From contig NW_027488873.1 of the NCBI RefSeq assembly GCF_050948215.1, positions 1 through 64,000 of the forward strand: 64,000 nucleotides of DNA. The letters run 5' to 3'. The notes below the pieces were generated by a model. It was not told where the DNA came from and did not search any database. It saw only the letters and a list, made by a program, of their open reading frames with translations. The position numbers and the translations under genes are program-made. This document shows positions 12,343 through 26,532 of this stretch, in pieces; position 1 is the stretch's first letter; each line of letters opens with the position of its first letter. The stretch is from Halictus rubicundus. Taxonomy: Eukaryota; Arthropoda; Insecta; Hymenoptera; Halictidae.

Positions 12343-12800
12343 CTATCCTATCCTCTATCCTATCCTATCGTATCCTCTATCGTATCCTATCCTCTATCCT
12401 ATCCTATCCTCTATCCTATCCAATCCCCTATCCTATCCTCTATCCTATCCTATCCTCAATCCTATCCTATCCTCTATGCTATCTTATCCTCTATCATATC
12501 CTATCCTCTATCATATCCTATCCTCTATCCTATCCTATCCTCTATCCTATCCTATCCTCTATCCTATCCTATCGTATCCTCTATCGTATCCTATCCTCTA
12601 TCCTATCCTATCCTCTATCCTATCCAATCCCCTATCCTATCCTCTATCCTATCCTATCCTCAATCCTATCCTATCCTCTATGCTATCTTATCCTCTATCA
12701 TATCCTATCCTCTATCATATCCTATCCTCTATCCTATCCAATCCCCTATCCTATCCTCTATCATATCCTATCCTCAATCCTATCCTATCCTCTATGCTAT
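12343..12800 (+). repeat. 204-bp (12 x 17) higher-order repeat
   Basis: The mark TATCGTATCC followed by TCGTATCC, CCAATCCCC, CTCAATCC, TATGCTATC and two CATATCC variants occurs at about 12,370 and again 204 bp later at about 12,574. A third, shortened copy beginning at CCAATCCCC lies near 12,738. The 204-bp step equals 12 units of 17 bp. Confidence 0.8.
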
Positions 12801-12959
12801 CTTATCCTCTATCATATCCTATCCTCTATCCTATCCTATGCTCTATCCTATCCTATCCTCTATCCTATCCTATCCTCTATCCTATCCTATCCTCTATCCT
12901 CTATCCTATCCTATCCTCTATCCTATCCTATCCTCTATCCTATCCTATCCTCTATCCTA

Positions 12960-14565
12960 TCCTATCCTCTATGCTATCCTATCCTCTATCATATCCTATC
13001 CTCTATCATATCCTATCCTCTATCCTATCCTATCCTCTATCCTATCCTATCCTCTATCCTATCCTATCCTCTATCCTATCCTATCCTCTATCCTATCCTA
13101 TCCTCTATCCTATCCTATCCTCTATCCTATCCTATCCTCTATCCTATCCTATCCTCTATCCTATCCTATCCTCTACCCTATCCTATCCTCTATCCTATCC
13201 TATCCTCTATCCTATTCTATCCTCTATCCTATCCTATCCTGTACTCTATAATATCCTCTATCCTATCCTATCCTGTATCCTATACTATCATCTATACTAT
13301 CCTATTCTCTATCCTATTCTATCCTCTATTCTATCCACTATCCTATCCTCTATCCTATCCTATCCTCTATCGTATCCTATCCTCTATCCTATCCTATCCT
13401 CTATCCTATCCTATCCTCTATCCTATCCTATCCTCTATCCTATCCTATCCTCTATCCTATCCTCTATCCTATCCCATCCTCTATCCTATCCTATCCTCTA
13501 TCCTATCCTATCCTCTATCCTATCCTATCCTCTATCCTATCCTATCCTATCCTATCCTCTATCCTATCCTATCCTCTATCCTATCCTATCCTCTATCCTA
13601 TCCTATCCTCTATCCTATCCTATCCTCTATCCTATCCTATCCTCTATCCTATCCTATCCTCTATCCTATCCTATCCTCTATCCTCTATCCTATCCTCTAT
13701 CCTATCCTATCCTCTATCCTATCCTATCCTCTATCCTATCCTATCCTCTATCCTATCCTATCCTCTATCCTATCCTATCCTCTATCCTATCCTATCCTCT
13801 ATCCTATCCTCTATCCTATCCAATCCCCTATCCTATCCTCAATCCTATCCTATCCTTTATCCTATCCTATCCTGTATCCTATCCTATCCTCTATCCTATC
13901 CTATCCTTTATCCTATCCTATCCTCAATCCTATCCTATCCTCTATCCTATCCTATCCACTATCCTATCCTATCCTCTATCCTATCCTATCCTCAATCCTA
14001 TCCTATCCTCTATGCTATCTTATCCTCTATCATATCCTATCCTCTATCATATCCTATCCTCTATCCTATCCTATCCTGTATCCTATCCTATCCTCTATCC
14101 TATCCTATCCTCTATCCTATCCTATCCTCTATCCTCTATCCTATCCTATCCTCTATCCTATCCTATCCTCTATCCTATCCTATCCTCTATGCTATCCTAT
14201 CCTCTATCATATCCTATCCTCTATCATATCCTATCCTCTATCCTATCCTATCCTCTATCCTATCCTATCCTCTATCCTATCCTATCCTCTATCCTATCCT
14301 ATCCTCTATCCTATCCTATCCTCTATCCTATCCTATCCTCTATCCTATCCTATCCTCTATCCTATCCTATCCTCTATCCTATCCTATCCTCTATCCTATC
14401 CTATCCTCTATCCTATCCTATCCTCTACCCTATCCTATCCTCTATCCTATCCTATCCTCTATCCTATTCTATCCTCTATCCTATCCTATCCTGTACTCTA
14501 TAATATCCTCTATCCTATCCTATCCTGTATCCTATACTATCATCTATACTATCCTATACTCTATC
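12960..14565 (+). repeat. Duplicated block, offset about 1.22-1.25 kb
   Basis: A run of variants (ATGCTATCC near 12,971, two CATATCC, CTACCC near 13,173, TATTCTATCC, CTGTACTCTATAATATCC near 13,240, then TATACTATCATC) is repeated from about 14,189 to 14,560. The offset is 1,218 bp at the first mark and 1,252 bp at the CTACCC mark, a difference of 34 bp or two whole units. Similar runs ending in CTACTCTATAATATCC occur again near 14,965 and 15,495. Confidence 0.75.
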
Positions 14566-16319
14566 CTATCCTATCCTCTATCCTATCCTATCCTCTATCC
14601 TATCCTATCCTCTATCCTATCCTATCCTCTATCCTCTATCCTATCCTCTATCCTATCCTATCCTCTATCCTATCCTATCCTCTATCCTATCCTATCCTCT
14701 ATCTCCCTATCCTATCCTATCCTCTATCCTATCCTATCCTCTATCCTATCCTATCCTCTATCCTATCCTCTATCCTATCCAATCCCCTATCCTATCCTCA
14801 ACCCCATCCTATACTCAATCCTATCCTATACTGTATTATATCCTATCCTCTTTCCTATCCTCTAACATATCGTATCCTCTATCCTATCCTATCCTTTATC
14901 CTATCCTATCCTCAATCCTATCCTATCCTCTATCCTATTCTATCCTCTATCCTATCCTATCCTCTACTCTATAATATCCTCTATCCTATCCTATCCTGTA
15001 TCCTATACTATCATCTATACTATCCTATACTCTATCCTATTCTATCCTCTATTCTATCCACTATCCTATCCTCTATCCTATCCTATCCTCTATCGTATCC
15101 TATCCTCTATCCTATCCTATCCTCTATCCTATCCTATCCTCTATCCTATCCTATCCTCTATCCTATCCTCTATCCTATCCCATCCTCTATCCTATCCTAT
15201 CCTCTATCCTATCCTATCCTCTATCCTATCCTATCCGCTATCCTATCCTATCCTCTATCCTATCCTATCCTCTATCCTATCCTATCCTCTATCCTATCCT
15301 ATCCTCTATCCTATCCTATCCTCTATCCTATCCTATCCTCTATCCTATCCTATCCTCTATCCTATCCTATCCTCTATCCTATCCTATCCTCTATCCTCTA
15401 TCCTATCCTCTATCCTATCCTATCCTCTACCCTATCCTATCCTCTATCCTATCCTATCCTCTATCCTATTCTATCCTCTATCCTATCCTATCCTCTACTC
15501 TATAATATCCTCTATCCTATCCTATCCTGTATCCTATACTATCATCTATACTATCCTATACTCTATCCTATCCTATCCTCTATCCTATCCACTATCCTAT
15601 CCTCTATCCTATCCTCAATCCTATCCTTTATCCTATCCTATCCTGTATCCTATCTTATCCTCTATCCTATCCTATCCTTTATCCTATCCTATCCTCAATC
15701 CTATCCTATCCTCTATCCTATCCTATCCTCTATCCTATCCTATCCTCTATCCTATCCTATCCTCTATCCTATCCTATCCTCTATCCTATCCTATCCTCTA
15801 TCCTATCCTATCCTCTATCCTATCCTATCCTCTATGCTATCCTATCCTCTATCATATCCTATCCTCTATCCTATCCTATCCTCTATCCTATCCTATCCTC
15901 TATCCTATCCTATCCTCTGTCCTATCTACGATCCTATCCTCTATACTATCCTCAATCCTATCCTATCCTTTATCCTATCCTATCCTCTATCTTATCCTAT
16001 CCTCTATCCTATCCTATCCTCTATCCTATCCTATCCTCTATCCTATCCTATCCTCTATCCTATCCTATCCTCTATCCTATCCTATCCTCTATCCTATCCT
16101 CTATCCTATCCCATCCTCTATCCTATCCTATCCTCTATCCTATCCTATCCTCTATCCTATCCTATCCTCTATCCTATCCTATCCTATCCTATCCTCTATC
16201 CTATCCTATCCTCTATCCTATCCTATCCTCTATCCTATCCTATCCTCTATCCTATCCTATCCTCTATCCTATCCTATCCTCTATCCTATCCTATCCTCTA
16301 TCCTCTATCCTATCCTCTA

Positions 16320-19300
16320 TCCTATCCTCTATCCTATCCTATCCTCTATCCTATCCTACCCTCTATCCTATCCTATCCTCTATCCTATCCTATCCTCTAT
16401 CCTATCCTATCCTCTATCCTATCCTATCCTCTATCCTATCCTCTATCCTATCCAATCCCCTATCCTATCCTCAATCCTATCCTATCCTTTATCCTATCCT
16501 ATCCTGTATCCTATCCTATCCTCTATCCTATCCTATCCTTTATCCTATCCTATCCTCAATCCTATCCTATCCTCTATCCTATCCTATCCACTATCCTATC
16601 CTATCCTCTATCCTATCCTATCCTCAATCCTATCCTATCCTCTATGCTATCTTATCCTCTATCATATCCTATCCTCTATCATATCCTATCCTCTATCCTA
16701 TCCTATCCTCTATCCTATCCTATCCTCTATCCTATCCTATCCTCTATCCTATCCTATCCTCTATGCTATCTTATCCTCTGTCATATCCTATCCTCTATCA
16801 TATCCTATCCTCTATCCTATCCTATCCTCTATCCTATCCTATCCTCTATCCTATCCTATCCTCTATCCTATCCTATCCTCTATCCTCTATCCTATCCTAT
16901 CCTCTATCCTATCCTATCCTCTATCCTATCCTATCCCCTATGCTATCCTATCCTCTATCATATCCTATCCTCTACCATATCCTATCCTCTATCCTATCCT
17001 ATCCTCTATCCTATCCTATCCTCTACCCTATCCTATCCTCTACCCTATCCTATTATCTATCCTATCCTATCCTCTATCCTATCCGATCCTTTATCCTATC
17101 CTATCCTCTATCCTATCCTATCCTCTATCCTATCCTATCCTTTATCCTATCCTATCCTCTATCCTATCCTATCCTCTATCCTATCCTATCCTGTATCCTA
17201 TCCTATCCTCTATCCTATCCTATCCTTTATCCTATCCTATCCTCAATCCTATCCTATCCTCTATCCTATAATATCCTCTATCCTATCCTATCCTCTATCC
17301 TCTATCCTATCCTCCTCTATCCTATCCTATCCTCTATCCTATCCTATCCTCTATCCTATCCTATCCCCTATGCTATCCTATCCTCTATCATATCCTATCC
17401 TCTACCATATCCTATCCTCTATCCTATCCTATCCTCTATCCTATCCTATCCTCTACCCTATCCTATCCTCTACCCTATCCTATTATCTATCCTATCCTAT
17501 CCTCTATCCTATCCGATCCTTTATCCTATCCTATCCTCTATCCTATCCTATCCTCTATCCTATCCTATCCTCTATCCTATCCTCTATCCTATCCTCTATC
17601 CTGTCCTATCCTCTATCCTATCCTATCCTCTATCCTATCCTATCCTCTATCCTATCCTCTATCCTATCCTATCCTCTATCCTATCCTATCCTCTATCCTA
17701 TCCTATCCTGTATCCTATTCTATCCTGAATCCTATCCTATCCTCTATCCTATCCTATCCTCTATCCTATTCTATCCTCTATCCTATCCTATCCTCTATCC
17801 TATCCTATCCTCTATCCTATCCTATCCTCTACCCTATCCTATCCTCTATCCTATCCTATCCTCTATCCTATCCTATCCTCTATCCTATCCTATCCTATCC
17901 TCTATCCTATGCTATCCTATATCCTATCGTATCTTCTATCCTATCCTATCCTCTATCCTATCCTATCCTCTATCCTATCCTATCCACTATCCTATCCTAT
18001 CCTCTATCCTATCCTATTCTCTATCCTATCCTATCCTCTATCCTATCCTATCCTCTATCCTATCCTATACTCTATCCTATCCTATCCTCTATCCTATCCT
18101 ATCCCCTATCCTATCCTCAATCCCATCCTATACTCAATCCTATCCTATACTGTATTATATCCTATCCTCTTTCCTATCCTCTAACATATCGTATCCTCTA
18201 TCCTATCCTATCCTCTACTCTATAATATCCTCTATCCTATCCTATCCTGTATCCTATACTATCATCTATACTATCCTATCCTCTATCCTATCCTATCCTC
18301 TATCCTATCCTATCCTCTATCCTATCCTATCCTCTATCCTATCCTATCCTCTATCCTATCCTATCCCCTATGCTATCCTATCCTCTATCATATCCTATCC
18401 TCTATCATATCCTATCCTCTATCATATCCTATCCTCTATCCTATCCTATCCTCTATCCTATCCTATCCTCTATCCTATCCTCTATCCTATCCAATCCCCT
18501 ATCCTATCCTCTAACATATCGTATCCTCTATCATATCCTATCCTCTATCCTATCCTATCCTCTATCCTATCCTATCCTCTATCCTATCCTATCCTCTATC
18601 CTATCCTATCCTCTATGCTATCTTATCCTCTGTCATATCCTATCCTCTATCATATCCTATCCTCTATCCTATCCTATCCTCTATCCTATCCTATCCTCTA
18701 TCCTATCCTATCCTCTATCCTATCCTATCCTCTATCCTATCCTATCCTCTATCCTATCCTATCCTCTATCCTATCCTCTATCCTATCCAATCCCCTATCC
18801 TATCCTCTAACATATCGTATCCTCTATCCTATCCTATCCTCTACTCTATAATATCCTCTATCCTATCCTATCCTGTATCCTATACTATGATCTATACTAT
18901 CCTATCCTCTATCCTATCCTATCCTCTATCCTATCCACTATCCTATCCTCTATCCTATCCTCAATCCTATCCTATCCTTTATCCTATCCTATCCTGTATC
19001 CTATCCTATCCTCTATCCTATCCTATCCTTTATCCTATCCTATCCTCTATCCTATCCTATCCTTTATCCTATCCTATCCTCAATCCTATCCTATCCTCTA
19101 TCCTATCCTATCCTCTATCCTATCCTATCCCCTATGCTATCCTATCCTCTATCATATCCTATCATCTATCATATCCTATCCTCTATCATATCCTATCCTC
19201 TATCCTATCCTATCTTCTATCCTATCCTATACTCTATCCTATCCTATCCTCTACCCTATCCTATCCTCTACCCTATCCTATTATCTATCCTATCCTATCC

Positions 19301-21607
19301 TCTATCCTATCCTATCCTTTATCCTATCCTATCCTCTATCCTATCCTATCCTCTATCCTATCCTATCCTCTATCCTATCCTATCCTCTATCCTATCCTCT
19401 ATCCTGTCCTATCCTCCATCCTATCCTATCCTCTATCCTATCCTATCCTCTATCCTATCCTATCCTCTATCCTATCCTATCCTGTATCCTATTCTATCCT
19501 GAATCCTATCCTATCCTCTATCCTATCCTATCCTCTATCCTATTCTATCCTCTATCCTATCCTATCCTCTCTCCTATCCTATCCTCTATGCTATCCTATC
19601 CTCTATCCTATCCTATCCTCTATCCTAAATCCTATCCTATCCTCTATCCTATCCTAGCCTCTATCCTATCCTATCCTCTATCCTATCCTATCCTCTATCC
19701 TATCCAATCACCTATCCTATCCTCTATCCCATCCTATACTCAATCCTATCCTATACTGTATTATATCCTATCCTCTTTCCTATCCTCTAACATATCGTAT
19801 CCTCTACTCTATAATATCCTCTATCCTATCGTATCCTCTATCCTATCCTATCCTCTACCCTATCCTATCCTCTATCCTATCCTATCCTCTAACCTACCCT
19901 ATCCTCTATCCTATCCTATCCTCTATCCTATCATATCCTCTATCCTATCAAATCCTCTATCCTATCCTATCCTCTATCCTATCCTATCCTCTAACCTATC
20001 CTATCCTCTATCCTATCCTATCCTCTATCCTATCCTATCCTCTATCCTATCCTATCTTCTATCCTATCCTATCCTCTATCCTATCCTATCCTCTATCCTA
20101 TCCTATCCTCTATCCTATCCTATCCCCTATGCTATCCTATCCTCTATCATATCCTATCCTCTATCATATCCTATCCTCTATCCTATCCTATCCTCTCTCC
20201 TATCATCTATCCTATCCTCTATCCTATGCTATCCTATATCCTATCGTATCTTCTATCCTATCCTATCCTCTATCCTATCCTATCCTCTATCCTATCCTAT
20301 CCACTATCCTATCCTATCCTCTATCCTATCCTATTCTCTATCCTATCCTATCCTCTATCCTATCCTATCCTCTATCCTATCCTATACTCTATCCTATCCT
20401 ATCCTCTATCCTATCCTCAATCCCATCCTATACTCAATCCTATCCTATACTGTATTATATCCTATCCTCTTTCCTATCCTCTAACATATCGTATCCTCTA
20501 TCCTATCCTATCCTCTACTCTATAATATCCTCTATCCTATCCTATCCTGTATCCTATAGTATCATCTATACTATCCTATCCTCTATCCTATCCTATCCTC
20601 TATCCTATCCTATCCTCTATCCTATCCTATCCTCTATCCTATCCTATCCTGTATCCTATTCTATCCTGAATCCTATCCTATCCTCTATCCTATACTATCA
20701 TCTATCCTATCCTATCCTCTATCCTATCCTATCCTCTATCCTATCCTATCCTATCCTCTATCCTATGCTATCCTATATCCTATCGTATCTTCTATCCTAT
20801 CCTATCCTCTATCCTATCCTATCCTCTATCCTATCCTATCCACTATCCTATCCTATCCTCTATCCTATCCTATTCTCTATCCTATCCTATCCTCTATCCT
20901 ATCCTATCCTCTATCCTATCCTATACTCTATCCTATCCTATCCTCTATCCTATCCTATCCTCTATCCTAAATCCTATCCTATCCTCTATCCTATCCTAGC
21001 CTCTATCCTATCCTATCCTCTATCCTATCCTATCCTCTATCCTATCCAATCACCTATCCTATCCTCTATCCCATCCTATACTCAATCCTATCCTATACTG
21101 TATTATATCCTATCCTCTATCCTATATCCTATCCTATCCTCTATCCTATCCTAGCCTCTATCCTATCCTATCCTATATCCTATCCTATCCTCTATCCTAT
21201 CCTATCCTCTATCCTATCCTATCCCCTATGCTATCCTATCCTCTATCCTATCCTATCCTCTATCCTATCCTATCCTCTATCCTATCCTATCCTGTATCCT
21301 ATTCTATCCTGAATCCTATCCTATCCTCTATCCTATCCTATCCTCTATCCTATTCTATCCTCTATCCTATCCTATCCTCTATCCTATCCTATCCTCTATC
21401 CTATCCTATCCTCTACCCTATCCTATCCTCTATCCTATCCTATCCTCTATCCTATCCTATCCTCTATCCTATCCTATCCTATCCCCTATGCTATCCTATC
21501 CTCTATCATATCCTATCCTCTATCATATCCTATCCTCTATCATATCCTATCCTCTATCCTATCCTATCCTCTATCCTATCCTATACTCTATCCTATCCTA
21601 TCCTCTA
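16320..21607 (+). repeat. Right arm of the large inverted repeat
   Basis: This segment is the reverse complement of 1 to about 5,290, with the spacer between the arms about 11 kb long. The spacer is not itself palindromic: its left half is TTCAC satellite and its right half is ACACC plus TATCC satellite. The arm overlaps the first 3.2 kb of copy 1 of the 8,178-bp tandem duplication. A distinguishing base near 20,205 (CATCTATCC here, CCTCTATCC in tandem copy 2 near 28,383) is shared with the left arm near 1,405, so the inverted arm groups with copy 1. Confidence 0.92.
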
Positions 21608-24600
21608 TCCTATCCTCTATCCTATCCAATCCCCTATCCTATCCTCTAACATATCGTATCCTCTATCATATCCTATCCTCTATCCTATCCTATCCTCTAT
21701 CCTATCCTATCCTCTATCCTATCCTATCCTCTATCCTATCCTATCCTCTATGCTATCTTATCCTCTGTCATATCCTATCCTCTATCATATCCTATCCTCT
21801 ATCCTATCCTATCCTCTATCCTATCCTATCCTCTATCCTATCCTATCCTGAATCCTATCCTATCCTCTATCCTATCCTATCCTCTATCCTATTCTATCCT
21901 CTATCCTATCCTATCCTCTATCCTATCCTATCCTCTATCCTATCCTATCCTCTATCCTATCCTATCCTCTATCCTATCCTATCCTCTATCCTATATCCTA
22001 TCCTATCCTCTATCCTATCCTAGCCTCTATCCTATCCTATCCTCTATCCTATCCTATCCTCTATCCTATCCAATCACCTATCCTATCCTCTATCCCATCC
22101 TATACTCAATCCTATCCTATACTGTATTATATCATATCCTCTTTCCTATCCTCTAACATATCGTATCCTCTACTCTATAATATCCTCTATCCTATCGTAT
22201 CCTCTATCCTATCCTATCCTCTACCCTATCCTATCCTCTATCCTATCCTATCCTCTAACCTACCCTATCCTCTATCCTATCCTATCCTCTATCCTATCAT
22301 ATCCTCTATCCTATCCTATCCTCTATCCTATCCTATCCTCTATCCTATCCTATCCTCTAACCTATCCTATCCTCTATCCTATCCTATCCTCTATCCTATC
22401 CTATCCTCTATCCTATCCTATCCTCTATCCTATCCTATCCTCTATCCTATCCTATCCTCTATCCTATCCTATCCTCTATCCTATCCTATCCTCTATCCTA
22501 TGCTATCCTATATCCTATCGTATCTTCTATCCTATCCTGTCCTCTATCCTATCCTATCCTCTATCCTATCCTATCCTCTATCGTATCCTATCCTCTATCC
22601 TATCCTATCCCCTATGCTATCCTATCCTCTATCATATCCTATCCTCTATCATATCCTATCCTCTATCCTATCCTATCCTCTATCCTATCCTATCCTCTAT
22701 CCTATCCTCTATCCTGTCCTCTATCCTATCCTATCCTGTATCCTATCCTATCCTCTATCGAATCCTATTATCTATCCTATCCTATCCTCTATCCTATCCT
22801 ATCCTCTATCCTATCCTATCCTCTATCCTATCCTATCCTCTATCCTATCCTATCCTCTATCCTATCCTATCCTCTATCCTATCCTATCCTCTATCCTATC
22901 CTATCCTCTATCCTATCCTATCCTCTATCCTATCCTATCCTCTATCCTATCCTGTCCTCTATCCTATCCTATCCTCTATCCTATCCTATCCTCTATCCTA
23001 TCCTATCCTCTATCCTATCCTATCCTCTATCCTATCCTATCCTCTATCCTATCCTATCCTCTATCCTATCCTCTATCCTATCCTATCCTCTACCCTATCC
23101 TATCCTCTACCCTATCCTGTTATCTATCCTATCCTATCCTCTATCCTATCCTATCCTCTATCCTATCCTATCCTCTATCCTATCCTATCCTCTATCCTAT
23201 CCTATCCTCTATCCTATCCTATCCTCTATCCTATCCTATCCTCTATCCTATCCTATCCTCTATCCTATATCCTATCCTATCCTCTATCCTATCCTATCCT
23301 CTATCCTATCCTATCCCCTATGCTATCCTATCCTCTATCCTATCCTATCCTCTATCCTATCCTATCCTCTATCCTATCCTATCTTCTATCCTATCCTATC
23401 CTCTATCCTATCCTATCCTCTATCCTATCCTCTATCCTATTATCTATCCTATCCTATCCTCTACCCTATCCTATCCTCTAGCCTATCCTGTTATCTATCC
23501 TATCCTATCCTCTATCCTATCCTATCCTCTACCCTATCCTATCCTCTATCCTATCCTATCCTCTATCCTATCCTATCCTCTATCCTATCCTATACTCTAC
23601 CATATCCTATCCTCTATCCTATCCTATCCTCTAACCTACCCTATCCTCTATCCTATCCTATCCTCTATCCTATGCTATCCTCTATCCTATCCTATCCTCT
23701 ATCCTATCCTATCCTCTATCCTATCCTATCCTCTATCCTATCCTATCCCCTATGCTATCCTATCCTCTATCCTATCCTATCCTCTATCCTATCCTATCCT
23801 CTATCCTATCCTATCCTCTATCCTATCCTATCCTCTATCCTATCCTATCCTCTATCCTATCCTCTATCCTATCCTCTATCCTATCCTATCCTCTACCCTA
23901 TCCTATCCTCTAGCCTATCCTGTTATCTATCCTATCCTATCCTCTATCCTATCCTATCCTCTATCCTATCCTATCCTCTATCCTATCCTATCCTCTATCC
24001 TATCCTATCCTCTATCCTATCCTATCCTCTATCCTATATCCTATCCTATCCTCTATCCTATCCTAGCCTCTATCCGATCCTATCCTCTATCCTATCCTAT
24101 CCTCTATCCTATCCAATCACCTATCCTATCCTCTATCCCATCCTATACTCAATCCTATCCTATACCGTATTATATCCTATCCTCTTTCCTATCCTCTAAC
24201 ATATCGTATCCTCTACTCTATAATATCCTCTATCCTATCGTATCCTCTATCCTATCCTATACTCTACCATATCCTATCCTCTATCCTATCCTATCCTCTA
24301 ACCTACCCTATCCTCTATCCTATCATATCCTCTATCCTATCCTATCCTCTATCCTATCCTATCCTCTATTATATCCTATCCTCTATCCTTTCCTATCCTC
24401 TATTATATCCTATCCTCTATCCTATCCTATCCTCTATCCTATCCTATCCTCTATCCTATCCTATCCTCTAACCTATCCTATCCTCTATCCTATCCTATCC
24501 TCTATCCTATCCTATCCTCTATCCTATCCTATCCTCTATCCTATCCTATCCTCTATCCTATACTATCCTCTATACTATCCTATCCTCTATCCTATCCTAT

Positions 24601-26532
24601 CCTCTATCCTATCCTTTCCTCTATCCTATCCTATCCTCTACCTTATCCTATCCTCTATCCTATCCTATCCTCTATCCTATCCTATCCTCTATCCTATCCT
24701 ATCCTCTATCCTATCCTATCCTATCCTCTATCCTATGCTATCCTATATCCTATCGTATCTTCTATCCTATCCTATCCTCTATCCTATCCTATCCTCTATC
24801 CTATCCAATCCTCTATCCTATCCTATCCTCTATCATATCCTATCCTCTATCATATCCTATCCTCTATCATATCCTATCCTCTATCCTATCCTATCCTCTA
24901 TCCTATCCTCTATCCTGTCCTCTATCCTATCCTATCCTGTATCCGATCCTATCCTCTATCCTATCCTATTATCTATCCTATCCTATCCTCTATCCTATCC
25001 TATACTCTATCCTATCCTATCCTCTATCCTATCCTATCCTCTATCCTATCCTATCCTCTATCCTATCCTATCCTCTATCCTATCCTATCCTCTATATTAT
25101 CCTCTATCCTATCCTCTATCCTATCCTATCCTCTACCCTATCCTATCCTCTACCCTATCCTATTATCTATTCTATCCTATCCTCTATCCTATCCTATCCT
25201 TTATCCTATCCTATCCTCTATCCTATCCTATCCTCTATCCTATCCTATCCTGTATCCTATCCTATCCTCTATCCTATCCTATCCTTTATCCTATCCTATC
25301 CTCTATCCTATCTTATCCTCTATCCTATCCTATCCTGTATCCTATCCTATCCTGTATCCTATTCTATCCTGAATCCTATCCTATCCTCTATCCTATCCTA
25401 TCCTCTATCCTATTCTATCCTCTATCCTATCCTATCCTCTATCCTATCCTATCCTCTATCCTATCCTATCCTCTATCCTATCCTATCCTCTATCCTATAT
25501 CCTATCCTATCCTCTATCCTATCCTAGCCTCTATCCTATCCTATCCTCTATCCTACACTATCCACTATCCTATCCTATCCTCTATTCTATCCTATCCTAG
25601 CCTCTATCCTATCCTATCCTCTATCCTATCCTATCCTCTATCCTATCCTATCCTCTATCCTATCCAATCACCTATCCTATCCTCTATCCCATCCTATACT
25701 CAATCCTATCTTATACTGTATTATATCCTATCCTCTTTCCTATCCTCTAACATATCGTATCCTCTACTCTATAATATCCTCTATCCTATCGTATCCTCTA
25801 TCCTATCCTATACTCTACCATATCCTATCCTCTATCCTATCCTATCCTCTAACCTACCCTATCCTCTATCCTATCATATTCTCTATCCTATCCTATCCTC
25901 TATCCTATCCTATCCTCTATTATATCCTATCCTCTATCCTTTCCTATCCTCTATCCTATCCTATCCTCTATCCTATCCTATCCTCTACCCTATCCTATCC
26001 TCTATCCTATCCTATCCTCTATCCTATCCTATCCTCTATCCTATCCTATCCTATCCTCTATCCTATGCTATCCTATATCCTATCGTATCTTCTATCCTAT
26101 CCTATCCTCTATCCTATCCTATCCTCTATCGTATCCTATCCCCTATGCTATCCTATCCTCTATCATATCCTATCCTCTATCATATCCTATCCTCTATCCT
26201 ATCCTATCCTCTATTATATCCAATCACCTATCCTATCCTCTATCCCATCCTATACTCAATCCTATCCTCTATCCTTTCCTATCCTCTATTATATCCTATC
26301 CTCTATCCTATCCTATCCTCTATCCTATCCTATCTTCTATCCTATCCTATCCTCTAACCTATCCTATCCTCTATCCTATCCTATCCTCTATCCTATCCTA
26401 TCCTCTATCCTATCCTATCCTCTATCCTATCCTATCCTCTATCCTATCCTATCCTCTATCCTATCCTATCCTCTACCCTATCCTATCCTCTATCCTATCC
26501 TATCCTCTATCCTATCCTATCCTCTATCCTAT
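18360..26532 (+). repeat. Copy 1 of an ~8,178-bp tandem duplication
   Basis: Anchors 19,134, 19,588, 20,226, 21,228, 23,672 and 26,065 recur exactly 8,178 bp downstream. At the left edge the offset is 8,173 (18,370 to 26,543), and around 22,500 it is 8,161, one 17-bp unit less. Translations of matched stretches are identical over hundreds of residues. Exact ends cannot be fixed because they fall in consensus units: homology begins somewhere in 18,285-18,366 and ends near 26,538. The block contains several copies of the variant cluster marked by TATACTGTATTATATCC. Confidence 0.93.

Noticed and set aside
22500..26357. Long plus-strand open reading frames across 12-64 kb (for example 1,285, 1,005, 797 and 699 codons) as repeat-protein genes
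   Set aside because: All are pure satellite translation with a 17-residue period, present in all three frames, with no ribosome or splice signal, no unique sequence and ends set only by random variant stops. Start codons come from the TATGC variant.
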